Source: Psychrobacter submarinus (lineage in GTDB: Bacteria > Pseudomonadota > Gammaproteobacteria > Pseudomonadales > Moraxellaceae). Taken from it: a stretch of DNA of 64,000 nucleotides. How positions within the stretch are numbered: position 1 is the first letter of the stretch; each line of letters begins with the position of its first letter. Shown here piece after piece: positions 19,539 through 28,414 of this stretch. Position numbers and translations under genes: made by a program. The stretch spans positions 372,001 to 436,000 of the forward strand of contig NZ_CAJHBQ010000002.1 in the NCBI RefSeq assembly GCF_904846685.1, in the 5' to 3' direction. A model generated the notes under the pieces. It saw only the letters and a list, made by a program, of their open reading frames with translations, did no database searches and was not told the DNA's origin.

Positions 19539-20282
19539 ATGTTTGAGATGATAAAAGAATGGCGTGATCAGCGTATTTTAGATAATAGCGAGTTTACAGT
19601 CGCTGACTGGCAGCAAGCGGCCGGACGCATCCCCATACTAGACCGTCTTACCGATGATGAGATGAACGAGTTGTTTGAGTTAGCAACGCTGTTTTTGGCG
19701 GATAAATCTATTACCGGCGCACAAGGGTTCGAGGTTACCGATAAAGTTAGACAGTCTATTGCGCTACAAGCTTGTCTGCCGATTTTATATCTTGGTCTTG
19801 AGTGGTATAAAGGCTGGTCGTCAATTATCATCTATTCAGGGTCTTACAAAAGCGAAGCTAAAAGCGTTGACGAATACGGCATCGTCCACGAAGGTCAACA
19901 GCACCGTAGCGGTGAAGCGTGGCAACGCGGGCCCGTTATTCTGTCATGGAAAGATGCTAAGCACTCAGGCGAGCGTGACGGTCATAACGTCGTCATTCAC
20001 GAGTTTGTGCACAAGCTAGATATGCTAAATGGCCGTGCTAATGGCTTTCCGCCGATGCAGCCAGACATGGATCCTGAACGCTGGACCAAGATTATGAGCC
20101 GTGATTTTGAGGATTTTCAAACCCATCGCAAATCAGGACTCGATCGTTATGGCGCAACCAATCCGGCGGAATTCTTAGCTGTACTCAGTGAAGTGTTTTT
20201 TGAGACGCCGAAAAAGCTCGTAGACGCTTATCCTGATATTTACGACATTATGGTGAAGTTTTTTCGGCAGACGCCACTATAG
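19539..20282 (+). CDS. mtfA: MtfA-like zinc metallopeptidase (M90 family)
   Basis: A 247-residue cytosolic protein. The zinc-binding HEFVHKLDMLNG motif (about 149-160) provides HExxH, and a downstream glutamate in NPAEFLAVLSEVFFE is the likely third ligand, as in MtfA. In E. coli MtfA binds the glucose repressor Mlc and has peptidase activity; whether that target exists here is unknown. The protein is slightly shorter than E. coli MtfA (265). It stands alone between UvrA and a terminator at 20335-20360, in the same direction as uvrA but 165 bases downstream. Confidence 0.88.
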   Translation: MFEMIKEWRDQRILDNSEFTVADWQQAAGRIPILDRLTDDEMNELFELATLFLADKSITGAQGFEVTDKVRQSIALQACLPILYLGLEWYKGWSSIIIYSGSYKSEAKSVDEYGIVHEGQQHRSGEAWQRGPVILSWKDAKHSGERDGHNVVIHEFVHKLDMLNGRANGFPPMQPDMDPERWTKIMSRDFEDFQTHRKSGLDRYGATNPAEFLAVLSEVFFETPKKLVDAYPDIYDIMVKFFRQTPL

Positions 20283-20334
20283 TATATAATAAAATATGAA
20301 TATATAATATTAGGTAGAAGCTGTTAACAGACAT

Positions 20335-20360
20335 AAAGGGCAGGGTATTGCCCTTTTATT
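20335..20360 (+). terminator. Terminator after mtfA
   Basis: AAAGGGCA (20335-20342) pairs with TGCCCTTT (20349-20356) with a 6-nt loop; the T tail is short. Confidence 0.7.
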
Positions 20361-20383
20361 GACGGTTTCCAGTCGACTTGGAC

Positions 20384-20398
20384 TAGGGCGTGTCCCTA
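20384..20398. repeat. Solo copy of the TAGGGCGTGTCCCTA repeat end
   Basis: The 15 bases match the terminal repeat of the 174-bp element at 3051-3224. They fold as TAGGG/CCCTA around CGTGT. No partner end is present nearby. As with the larger element, it sits a few bases past the stop codon of a minus-strand gene. Confidence 0.6.
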
Positions 20399-20403
20399 AT
20401 ACA

Positions 20404-21072
20404 TTAAACCGTCCACTGATCAGAGATAATAGCGACTAAATAGCGCCTGCCTTTATACTCATCAAAAACTAAGCGCATAGCACGCCAGTCCATGCCGCTG
20501 TATTGTTCGCTGCCATCATGATAAAACTCAACATAATCGTTGTTTTGATATATTTTTCTCAAGTTGTCGATGCTATTGCCACTAGCTTGGCTATCGTTGA
20601 TGGTTAGGGTTGACTCGTCACCGAATTCATCTGCATGAACCCAAGTCTGCAAATAGTCAGGTAATGGCGTGATTAAAGGCTTTCCTGAACCATCTTTTTT
20701 GCCCCAAGTGAAGCGAATATCGGACTCTTGCAAATACTGAGCAAACTGGGCTCGGCTAAAGGCCTTATCAGATTCTGGGCGCACATAAGCATACATTGAG
20801 AAGCGTACGCCGTGTATCGGATGAATATCATTAGTAATGCTAGCGTAGTCGCCATTAGCCAAAGCTTGTTGAATACGTAGAGCCTGTTGTTCAAGTGTCT
20901 GCGCCGAAGCTGACGTAGATCTTTGGTCTTCAATCACAGGAGTGCTAATAGCTGAGTTACGTTGCGCGGCGCTGTTTTGCGAATGAATGGTAGGCTGACA
21001 ACCAACAAGGATCAAGAACACAGCTGCAGCGATGCATTGTAAAAATTGCAAAGTATGAGAGCGTTTGGTCAT
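20404..21072 (-). CDS. Putative lipoprotein of unknown function
   Basis: A 222-residue protein with a type II signal peptide: positively charged start, hydrophobic stretch (about 11-23) and lipobox LVGC at about residue 25, followed by a Ser/Gln/Ala-rich linker. The remaining 150 residues form one folded-looking domain with SMYAYVRPESDKAFSRAQF, FTWGKKDGSG and a C-terminal WRAMRLVFDEYKGRRYLVAI block. I do not recognise a named family; the wording is of a conserved hypothetical outer-membrane or periplasmic lipoprotein. It is monocistronic; a solo repeat hairpin lies 5 bases after its stop. Confidence 0.75.
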   Translation of the reverse strand: MTKRSHTLQFLQCIAAAVFLILVGCQPTIHSQNSAAQRNSAISTPVIEDQRSTSASAQTLEQQALRIQQALANGDYASITNDIHPIHGVRFSMYAYVRPESDKAFSRAQFAQYLQESDIRFTWGKKDGSGKPLITPLPDYLQTWVHADEFGDESTLTINDSQASGNSIDNLRKIYQNNDYVEFYHDGSEQYSGMDWRAMRLVFDEYKGRRYLVAIISDQWTV

Positions 21073-21549
21073 AAAAATATCCTTAACGAAGTAAAAATTA
21101 CCGCAAGCAATAATTATTTATAATAATGGCGATTTTATAAAGACTTAACTATAAATTCAGCATACATAAGCTAATTATAATTATAATTATAAAGGCTAAG
21201 TATAAAAGCTAAAGAAGCATAGCAAATACTATGTAAACAGCTTCTACTGTAATAAGCAAAAGCCGTTGGTTTGTTTTCGCATAATGTATATTATGTTAAA
21301 TAGACTATATCAGAGTATGGTTTGGTCTAATGTTTGACTTATTGTTATTGAATAGCTCTTAGAGCTCATCAATCTATCATAATTCCTATTATCTCTAAAC
21401 AATATGACTCTGCCCTTGATGGGTAAATTGCTTGGTTAGATTCGTAAAGATAACTTTATGGCGTTTTCACAGCGGCGTCATCACTTGATTTTATAAGGCT
21501 GTTCTAGTCTTTAAGGCAGTACTTATTTTGCTTGAAGTTCAGTCGATTT
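21073..21549. other. 477-base AT-rich intergenic region
   Basis: No gene. A short tandem TAATTA/TATAAT tract occurs at about 21173-21193. Nothing else recognised. Confidence 0.5.
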
Positions 21550-22581
21550 TTAGCCCTCAAGCGATAACATATTCATAATCAGCTTAATCAGCGTCTCTTT
21601 TTGATTAGGATCCGACTCTGCTACTAGCAAGGTTAAAGCCGCAAGTCCGGTATTATTGATGACCATATCGCCTTCATCGTTGAGCAACCGACCATTACGA
21701 TGCAAAAAATCAACGAACAAGAAAGCGCCGCTGCGCTTATTACCATCGGTAAAAGGATGGTTTTTGACCATAAAATATAATAAGTGCGCCGCTTTACTTT
21801 CAATCGTTGGATACGCAGGTTCGCCAAATACCGTTTGCCTCAAGTTACCCAGCACACTGTCCAGACCATCACCGCGAGGTCTAGCAAATAGCTCAGTGGC
21901 TTCACCGCGCGCCATTAACTGTGATTTTAGATCCTCTAATGCTGTCATGGCCTCGTGAGTGGTTGGCAAAACGCCACCCGCCTGCCCTGCTGGATCGTCC
22001 AATAAGCCCTCATCATAGCGCTGTAGCCATAAAAAGGTCTGAGTATAACGGCTGATGATTTCGATCAGTCCGCGCCCTTCATCCGTCTTTAGTTCAGGAC
22101 TTTGGGCGGTTTTTTTAATTAAAGCCAATGCTTGTTGTAATTCACTAGAGTTTTTATCAAACCTTTGTTTGTTTAGCGTGTAACCTTGCACTAAATATTC
22201 ACGCAGACGCTGAGTGGCCCAAATACGAAACTGAGTGCCTTTTTTCGAGTTAACACGATAACCTACAGAGATAATCGCATCTAGATTATAAAAGCGAATT
22301 TTTCGACGTACTTGACGCTTACCTTCTTGTCGAACTACCGAGGATTCCTCGGTAGTTGCTTCTTGGTTAAGCTCGCCTTCGTTATAGATGTTTTTTAGGT
22401 GCAGACTGATAGTATCCGTATCTTTTCCAAACAACGCTGCTAATTGAGCTTGTGAAAGCCATAAAGTATCATTCTCTAAACGAATTTCTATTGCAGATTG
22501 TCCATCAGCTGCTTGGTAGATCTCTATCTTTGCTTGGTTATTATCTATATTACTGTTATCTATGCGATCGTTGGTTGTCAT
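21550..22581 (-). CDS. RhuM-family protein with C-terminal Fic/Doc domain
   Basis: A 343-residue protein from ATG 22581, which has AAAGGGA six bases upstream; a TTG 15 bases earlier is less likely. The N-terminal RhuM domain (about 15-150) contains LWLSQAQLAALFGKD and VGYRVNSKKGTQFRIWA. The C-terminal domain carries the Fic/Doc motif HPFTDGNKRSGAFLFVDF at about 275-292, with the catalytic His and the DGNKR loop typical of Doc-like enzymes. Fic domains transfer AMP or phosphate to target proteins; RhuM was named from a Salmonella pathogenicity island. No antitoxin gene is adjacent, so any inhibitory helix must be in cis or the protein is not a free toxin. Confidence 0.85.
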   Translation of the reverse strand: MTTNDRIDNSNIDNNQAKIEIYQAADGQSAIEIRLENDTLWLSQAQLAALFGKDTDTISLHLKNIYNEGELNQEATTEESSVVRQEGKRQVRRKIRFYNLDAIISVGYRVNSKKGTQFRIWATQRLREYLVQGYTLNKQRFDKNSSELQQALALIKKTAQSPELKTDEGRGLIEIISRYTQTFLWLQRYDEGLLDDPAGQAGGVLPTTHEAMTALEDLKSQLMARGEATELFARPRGDGLDSVLGNLRQTVFGEPAYPTIESKAAHLLYFMVKNHPFTDGNKRSGAFLFVDFLHRNGRLLNDEGDMVINNTGLAALTLLVAESDPNQKETLIKLIMNMLSLEG

Positions 22582-22692
22582 TGTTATCCCTTTCAAGATA
22601 AGGCTCTATGAATTAGGCAGGCTTTAAGCTATTAATATGCATTCTAACCACACAGTATCAGTTTTAAATTGAGTCAGCACTATGACATATAA

Positions 22693-22725
22693 AAAAAGAC
22701 CACAACGCTAAGCTGTAGTCTTTTT
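22693..22725 (-). terminator. Terminator on the minus strand after the ureG relic
   Basis: On the minus strand AAAAAGACTACA pairs with TGTGGTCTTTTT with one wobble pair, followed by T. It may be the old end of a urease operon. Confidence 0.75.
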
Positions 22726-22742
22726 AACATCAACATAAACTA

Positions 22743-22901
22743 TTAAAAATATGATGGCTTAGACGGTATCTGTCGCCCTTGACGACGATCTGCCAACATG
22801 CCACGCTCTATAATAAACTCAATGATCTCTGCCACGTCAATGACGTAGATGGTCAAATCTGATAGCTCAGGGCTAAAAGTCGCCGCTAAGTTCATTGAGG
22901 C
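22743..22901 (-). pseudogene. ureG: ureG relic (urease accessory GTPase) with two internal deletions
   Basis: A 50-codon minus-strand frame (ATG 22895 to TAA 22743) reads as three UreG pieces joined. ASMNLAA, normally near residue 100, runs straight into TFSPELSDLTIYVIDVAE from the middle of UreG; the NLAA word occurs at both places in UreG, suggesting a microhomology deletion. This is followed directly by IIEFIIERGMLADRR, the C-terminal helix of UreG. The Walker A region and most of the GTPase core are gone, so it cannot be functional. No other urease genes are in the window. A terminator lies just downstream. Identification is from remembered UreG sequence; alignment would settle it. Confidence 0.75.
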
Positions 22902-22933
22902 ATTATACCACTAATCTATCTAAACGAGCTCTA

Positions 22934-23440
22934 TTAGTAATCACTCTCGCGATACAAGGTAGTTTGTGCTTCCTTGGTAAAGTCTTCATAGCTGACGCTA
23001 GCGGACTCTTCATTCTGCAAAACTTGCCCTTCAGCTACCTCTTGGTTGGATGTTAATGGCGGCTTAGTGACTGACGGACCTTTGTCCTCTTCACTATCAA
23101 TACTAGCAGTAGCGTTTTGGACAGCAGTAGCGTTCGAGCTCTCACTTTCATCAGCATCACTAGCCAGCTCAGTCTTTTGCTCTGGCAGGATTACTTGGTT
23201 ATCTTCGTCTGAGCTGCTAGAAGGTGTCACAGTAGCATGGTTATCGGCGACGCTCTCTTTAATAGAGGGTTTATCCTCAGCGGCCGCTACATTTTCGCTA
23301 GTCGATGAGCTATTGCTGGTCATTAAACTAAAAATACCGGCAATCATGACCAACAAAATTAAAACGACCCCAGCAGCAATAACTATTACCTTAACGCCCT
23401 TTTTAGTCGTGTCGTTAGGGTAGTTTTGGGTTTGCTGCAA
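22934..23440 (-). CDS. Single-pass membrane protein with acidic periplasmic stretch and YRxSxY tail
   Basis: A 168-residue protein of no known family. A single hydrophobic segment (about 17-40) follows a short basic N-terminus, so the rest should be periplasmic. Residues 41-145 are low-complexity, rich in Ser, Glu, Asp and Thr. The final residues SYEDFTKEAQTTLYRESDY match the end of the next gene upstream in the same operon (SYDSFKAESQTVVYRDSAY) at ten of nineteen positions. The only start in frame is a TTG at 23440 without a clear RBS. It is 148 bases downstream of that gene and upstream of the ureG relic. Confidence 0.6.
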   Translation of the reverse strand: MQQTQNYPNDTTKKGVKVIVIAAGVVLILLVMIAGIFSLMTSNSSSTSENVAAAEDKPSIKESVADNHATVTPSSSSDEDNQVILPEQKTELASDADESESSNATAVQNATASIDSEEDKGPSVTKPPLTSNQEVAEGQVLQNEESASVSYEDFTKEAQTTLYRESDY

Positions 23441-23588
23441 TAATAGGGTGTCAGCTTCAGCAGGCTAATGATCGCTATCAGAAAGCTTTAAGACGGTTCA
23501 AGAAGATATCGTTACTCTGTATGTCACCTCATAAACTATCGTTAAGACAAATGGTCATTTATAAAGCAGGTGTTTGTAATATTAAAAT

Positions 23589-24293
23589 CTAATAAGCGCT
23601 GTCACGGTATACTACCGTCTGTGATTCTGCTTTAAAGCTATCGTAACTGATAGTAGGCTCTACGATAGTAGGCTCTACGTCGGTCTCTCCAAGCTGCATT
23701 GAGCGTACTCTAGTTGTCATTCTAGCTTCAGGGGCAGTTTTTGCTAATTCAGCGTTTAGGGCAAGGCTATTTAGACTGTGTTTCACTCGCGCTAATTCTC
23801 TAGCATTGGCGGCATTTGTTGCTCTTTCTTGTGCCATAGCGATAGTATTCGCTAATGAGTTTTCTTTACCTATGACTGATATATTATTACTGACCTCAGA
23901 CAGCTGACTGTCAACCGCTGTGATGCGATCGTTCAAGGTGTCAGTAGCACTAAATAAAATAATCACTAACGCTAGCAGTAATAAAGTGCAAGACACACCA
24001 ATGATAGTCAGCAGCCTAGCACTGTTGTTTGAGCTCTCCTCAGTGGCTACGACCATTCTATTGGTCGCAATCATCCGGTGACCATTATCTTGGGTATGAT
24101 CTTCTAAGGAGCTGTTCGGGTAGTGAGCAGCGTTGTCTGTACCTTTATTTAGATCTTGATTGATACTTGCCATCGTTTTTTTGAGATACTGCTCGTACAC
24201 GCTCAGACTACGGCTATTGATACTAGGTTTAATACCGTTCTCCTCAGATGACATCTGACTGTGGTTATGACGATTATTATCTTTATAATTCAT
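23589..24293 (-). CDS. Single-pass membrane protein with periplasmic helical region and YRxSxY tail
   Basis: About 234 residues from ATG 24293; a TTG at 24323 would add ten residues and has no better RBS. The N-terminal 90 residues are polar and cytoplasmic-looking, followed by a hydrophobic segment (about 95-117, LLTIIGVSCTLLLLALVIIL). A heptad-like helical region (about 120-190, LNDRITAVDSQLSEVSNNI and on) suggests a coiled coil. The protein ends in SYDSFKAESQTVVYRDSAY, the motif shared with the following gene. No family recognised. It is divergent from a LysR gene across 244 bases. A role as a membrane-spanning scaffold is only a guess. Confidence 0.6.
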   Translation of the reverse strand: MNYKDNNRHNHSQMSSEENGIKPSINSRSLSVYEQYLKKTMASINQDLNKGTDNAAHYPNSSLEDHTQDNGHRMIATNRMVVATEESSNNSARLLTIIGVSCTLLLLALVIILFSATDTLNDRITAVDSQLSEVSNNISVIGKENSLANTIAMAQERATNAANARELARVKHSLNSLALNAELAKTAPEARMTTRVRSMQLGETDVEPTIVEPTISYDSFKAESQTVVYRDSAY

Positions 24294-24537
24294 AAGGCAA
24301 TATCCAATCAGCTCCTGATTCAAGCTACAAATATTATTGCAACAGTGCCTATTGCTGTTTCATACAAAAGCGCTCTAACATAGGTATCAGCGCCATAGGC
24401 AATCATTCGCTTAAACCAATAATTACCTCATTATTGACCAAACAATATCGATAGACCAGCAGAAATAGTACTGAAGGTAGCAAAAACCTGACCAGCAGCA
24501 TTTGTATTTACGAATATAGAGTTTTAAAGGAGTTTTC

Positions 24538-25554
24538 ATGGATTTAAAACAGCTTAAGGCGTTTATTGCCATTGCTGAGTTACGAAGCTTTAGTGCGGCT
24601 GCAAAAGTCACCGGAATATCGCAACCAAGTCTTAGCCGATTACTTAAGCAGCTAGAGACAGATATGAATGTCGACTTAATTGATCGCTACCACAGACCGC
24701 TGCAGCTAACGACTGCAGGTTTATTTTTCTATGACAAGATAGATGCTTTGTTGACAGAGCTTGATGCCATTACGCATATGACCCAGCGCCTGTCTGCTCC
24801 TAGTAAAGGCTTGAATATAGGCTTTGTACCTTCTGTGCTTTATGGCCTATTGCCTGAGGTCATTGCAACCTTTAAGCAGCAAAACGCTGATACTGAGGTT
24901 AATCTCAAGGACATTAGCTCTTATCAGCAGATAGAGGCACTGAAGTCTGGTGAGATTGATGTGGGTTTTGGGCGCTTTGCTCATCAAGATCCGTGGATAC
25001 AGCAAATACTACTGCGCCATGAGCGCTACCTTGTCGCACTGCCAAAAGCGCATCCGCTAGCTGAGGTCAAAGAACAGCGCTTACTGGATTTGGCCAATAG
25101 TCGCTTGATTCTTTATCATCAAACTCACCTGCCTGGCCTTATTAATACTGACTCTATTGCTGCTGATATGAGTACGAGCGCTCGAGATAAACGTATAAAA
25201 CAGACTGCCAAACCCGAGGCAGCCTCGGTTACGGATTCAGTTACTGAGCCTTTACTATATTTATTTGCCCAGCACGGAATTACCCCGCTTAGAACCAGTA
25301 AAGTGAGTGATCTGCAAGTGGCGCTTGGCCTTGTCGCTGCAGGAGAAGGTGTCACCTTAGTGCCTGCAAGCCTACAAGTGATGCGCACTAAACAGATCAG
25401 CTATCAGCGCTTGATCCATGAAAACGTCACCTCCCCTATTTACTTACATACGCTAAAAGACTTTATTCATCCAAAAGTAAATGACCTACTCACTGCTATC
25501 TATGAGATCTACGAGCAGCGCGGTATCACTTATCGGCGTCAGCAGTTTGTCTAA
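24538..25554 (+). CDS. LysR-family transcriptional regulator
   Basis: A 338-residue LysR protein, somewhat longer than the usual 300. The helix-turn-helix is at residues 1-60 (MDLKQLKAFIAIAELRSF, ISQPSLSRLLKQLE). The effector domain (about 90-320) contains an insertion of roughly 30 residues at about 200-230, rich in Ala, Ser and Lys, which accounts for the extra length. AAAGGAG is 6 bases before ATG. Downstream, in the same direction, are a Nramp-type transporter (177 bases later) and prpB, so either is a possible target; the sequence does not decide. Confidence 0.87.
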   Translation: MDLKQLKAFIAIAELRSFSAAAKVTGISQPSLSRLLKQLETDMNVDLIDRYHRPLQLTTAGLFFYDKIDALLTELDAITHMTQRLSAPSKGLNIGFVPSVLYGLLPEVIATFKQQNADTEVNLKDISSYQQIEALKSGEIDVGFGRFAHQDPWIQQILLRHERYLVALPKAHPLAEVKEQRLLDLANSRLILYHQTHLPGLINTDSIAADMSTSARDKRIKQTAKPEAASVTDSVTEPLLYLFAQHGITPLRTSKVSDLQVALGLVAAGEGVTLVPASLQVMRTKQISYQRLIHENVTSPIYLHTLKDFIHPKVNDLLTAIYEIYEQRGITYRRQQFV

Positions 25555-25730
25555 GGTAAGCTAATAGTTATTATTCGCAAACCTGCTAGGTGTGCTAAAG
25601 TCACCAAAAAATTTTCGCACCATTAAGAGCGCTATATTCTCTTCCGCTATTTTTAATAATGATCATTTTAACTTTATGGGCGAGCTATCACAGGTCAGTG
25701 ATAGCTTGCCTGATGTAAACTGAGGTATCT

Positions 25731-27017
25731 ATGACCACACAACGAATAAATAACCCGGATATAAATAGCCAAAATGATGGTCACGCGCCTGCAGGTTTTA
25801 GTTGGCGCATTTTTGGTCCAGGTATATTGATGGCGACAGCGGCTATCGGCGGCTCGCATCTGATCTCATCGACGCAGGCAGGCGCGCTATATGGCTGGCA
25901 GTTGGCGATCATGATTGTCTTAGCTAATGTCTTTAAGTATCCGTTTTTTCGCTTCGGCACTGACTATGTCTACGATACCGGCGAGAGTCTGATAGCAGGC
26001 TATGCCAAGCGCTCAAAAGCCTATCTTTGGATCTACTTTATCCTCTCAATCTTATCCGCCATCATTAGTACTGGCGCGGTGTCTTTGATAGCCGCGGTGA
26101 TTTTAGGATTTATGCTGCCTGCCTCAATTGGGCTCTCAACAATTAGCTTGTCGCTCATTATCGTCGCAGTCTCGTGGTTATTTTTGATTGCCGGTCATTA
26201 CAAGTTACTCGATGGCGTGACCAAGTGGATTATGATTGCGCTGACCGCAGCTACAGTCGTTGCCGTACTTATCGCTGCTGGCAAGCCTACAGTGATGACT
26301 GCTGACTTCGTTGCCGCTTCGCCTTGGAATCTAGCGACTCTAGGTTTTATCGTCGCGCTTATGGGCTGGATGCCAGCGCCATTAGAGTTTGCCGCTATCA
26401 CCTCAATGTGGACCTCAGCGAAAAGAAAGACGGAACACACCACCCATCGTCAAGGCCTATTGGACTTCAATGTGGGCTATGCGGTTTCGGCGATTTTGGC
26501 TTTATTCTTTTTATCGTTAGGTGTCTTTGTACAATATGGCTCTGGTCAAGAGATTGAGCTGGTTGGCGGCGCTTATATCGGTCAGCTGATCAGTATGTAT
26601 ACCAACACTATTGGTGAGTGGTCGCGTTTATTAGTCGCCTTTGTCGCCTTCATGTGTATGTTTGGCACGACGATTACTTGCGCTGATGGCTATGGCCGTG
26701 CCAATGCTGAATGTTGGCGACTGCTTAAAGGTCAAAGCGAGATCAGTAAAAAACAAGTCGCCTTTTGGACCACTTATGCTATCGGCGGCGGCTTGGTGAT
26801 TATTACCTTTTTTACGGGTCAGCTTGGCGCTATGCTCAAGTTTGCCATGATATCCGCGTTTGTCTCCGCCCCTATCTTTGGTTGGCTGAACTACTCTTTA
26901 GTGCGTAAACATCAAAAGCTCTCCGCTGGCATGAATGCTTTATCAATTGCCGGTTTACTGTTCCTAGGCGGCTTTGCGCTCCTATTCTTGGCTAATCTGT
27001 TTGGTCTGCTCGGTTAG
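25731..27017 (+). CDS. Nramp-family transporter lacking the usual metal-site motifs
   Basis: A 428-residue membrane protein with about 11 hydrophobic segments and the Nramp (APC superfamily) outline, starting with FGPGILMATAAIGGSHLIS (about 28-46). Classical Mn/Fe carriers have DPGN in the first segment; here the corresponding residues read IGGSH. In the sixth segment the usual MPH reads MGWMPAPLEFAA (about 212-223). The Asp, Asn and metal-coordinating sulfur neighbourhood are therefore altered, so Mn2+ or Fe2+ transport should not be assumed; a different cation or solute is possible. Monocistronic with a terminator at 27092-27126. Confidence 0.82.
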   Translation: MTTQRINNPDINSQNDGHAPAGFSWRIFGPGILMATAAIGGSHLISSTQAGALYGWQLAIMIVLANVFKYPFFRFGTDYVYDTGESLIAGYAKRSKAYLWIYFILSILSAIISTGAVSLIAAVILGFMLPASIGLSTISLSLIIVAVSWLFLIAGHYKLLDGVTKWIMIALTAATVVAVLIAAGKPTVMTADFVAASPWNLATLGFIVALMGWMPAPLEFAAITSMWTSAKRKTEHTTHRQGLLDFNVGYAVSAILALFFLSLGVFVQYGSGQEIELVGGAYIGQLISMYTNTIGEWSRLLVAFVAFMCMFGTTITCADGYGRANAECWRLLKGQSEISKKQVAFWTTYAIGGGLVIITFFTGQLGAMLKFAMISAFVSAPIFGWLNYSLVRKHQKLSAGMNALSIAGLLFLGGFALLFLANLFGLLG

Positions 27018-27487
27018 TCTCTTCTCACTATGAGATAAAGTGCTAATTATTGTTTACGATTCTACGTTACTCTCTAAAGTCCTACTACTTAAAGCCCTTT
27101 TAGCTTCGCTATAAGGGCTTTTTTGCTGACTATGGAAAGTACTAGCGATAGCTTATTCTCTACATTATAAAAACCACATTGACAGTATCGATATAATTGT
27201 AACTAAATGTAACATTGGAGCGTTCAATTAATCTATCTCGCAAAGTAATTTGAATACTATAATGAGGTAATCGGCAATAATATGAATATAATTATTCAAA
27301 AAATAAATAGTATTAATTATTCTAAATTAGTATTTCATTATAAATTAACTGCCTGCTGCATTTCTCACTTTGCAATATCAGTGATTGAGTGTACTCTTAA
27401 GCAATAAATCATATCGCACACTTATATTTAACCCTTAATATTCAGACTTCCTACGTTAAGTCATCTCTTTTATGCAAGGATTCTCAC
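27018..27487. other. 470-base region between the Nramp gene and prpB
   Basis: After the terminator at 27092-27126 the stretch is very AT-rich (about 27270-27345) and gene-free. It probably holds the prpB promoter and upstream control sites; no named operator was recognised. Confidence 0.5.
27092..27126 (+). terminator. Terminator after the Nramp-family gene
   Basis: AAGCCCTT and AAGGGCTT arms extended by TAGC/GCTA, followed by T6. Confidence 0.85.
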
Positions 27488-28378
27488 ATGAGCTCATCAG
27501 CTGGCGCACGCTTTCGTAGTGCAATGCAACAACAAAACGCCAATGACCTGCCTTTACAAATCGCTGGTACTATCAATGCTTACACTGCCATGATGGCCAC
27601 CCAAGTCGGTCATAAGGCTATTTATCTCTCTGGGGCTGGCGTGGCGAATGCCTCTTTTGGCCTGCCTGATTTGGGCATGACCAGCCTTGATAATGTACTA
27701 GAAGACGCGCGCCGTATCACTGATGCTGTTGACACGCCGCTATTAGTAGACATCGATACCGGTTTTGGCGGGGCCTTTAATATCTCGCAAACCATCAAAA
27801 AGATGGAAAAAGCAGGTGTGGCAGCGGTACATATCGAAGATCAAGTCGCGCAAAAGCGCTGCGGCCACCGCCCGAACAAGGAGATTGTCAGCATCTCAGA
27901 GATGGTCGATCGTCTAAAGGCCGCTATGGATGCCAAGACCGATCCTGACTTTGTGGTGATGGCGCGTACCGATGCCTTATCAGTCGAAGGTTTGGACGCC
28001 GCAGTAGAGCGCGCCGTTGCCTTCGCTGAAGCTGGCGCGGATATGATTTTCGCCGAAGCCTTGACCGATATCGAGATGTATCGTAAGTTTACCGATGTAT
28101 TAGACATTCCTGTCCTTGCCAATATGACAGAGTTTGGTCAAACCGATCTATATACCACCGAGCAGCTGTACGGTGTCGGTGTCGATATGGTGCTCTATCC
28201 TTTATCGGCATTTCGAGCGATGAATAAAGCGGCGCTTAATGTCTATCAGCACCTATTGGACGATGGCACGCAAGAACAGGTTGTCGATACAATGCAGACA
28301 CGCATGGAGCTATACGACTTTTTGAATTATCATGAGTTCGAGCAAACACTAGATAAATTGTTCGCGGATAATAAGTAA
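27488..28378 (+). CDS. prpB: 2-Methylisocitrate lyase
   Basis: A 296-residue member of the isocitrate lyase/PEP mutase family. The magnesium and substrate loops [11 protein letters not shown] (about 87-97) and [16 protein letters not shown] (about 117-132, with the catalytic Cys in KRCGH) are diagnostic. ARTDAL follows at about 159-164. It splits 2-methylisocitrate into pyruvate and succinate, the last step of the methylcitrate route for propionate. It heads the prp genes; CAAGGATTCTCAC precedes ATG. Next gene, a lipoprotein, begins 36 bases later and may be co-transcribed. Confidence 0.95.
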   Translation: MSSSAGARFRSAMQQQNANDLPLQIAGTINAYTAMMATQVGHKAIYLSGAGVANASFGLPDLGMTSLDNVLEDARRITDAVDTPLLVDIDTGFGGAFNISQTIKKMEKAGVAAVHIEDQVAQKRCGHRPNKEIVSISEMVDRLKAAMDAKTDPDFVVMARTDALSVEGLDAAVERAVAFAEAGADMIFAEALTDIEMYRKFTDVLDIPVLANMTEFGQTDLYTTEQLYGVGVDMVLYPLSAFRAMNKAALNVYQHLLDDGTQEQVVDTMQTRMELYDFLNYHEFEQTLDKLFADNK

Positions 28379-28414
28379 TATAGCTGTTGATACTCACCGA
28401 ACTTTAGGGTCTCT

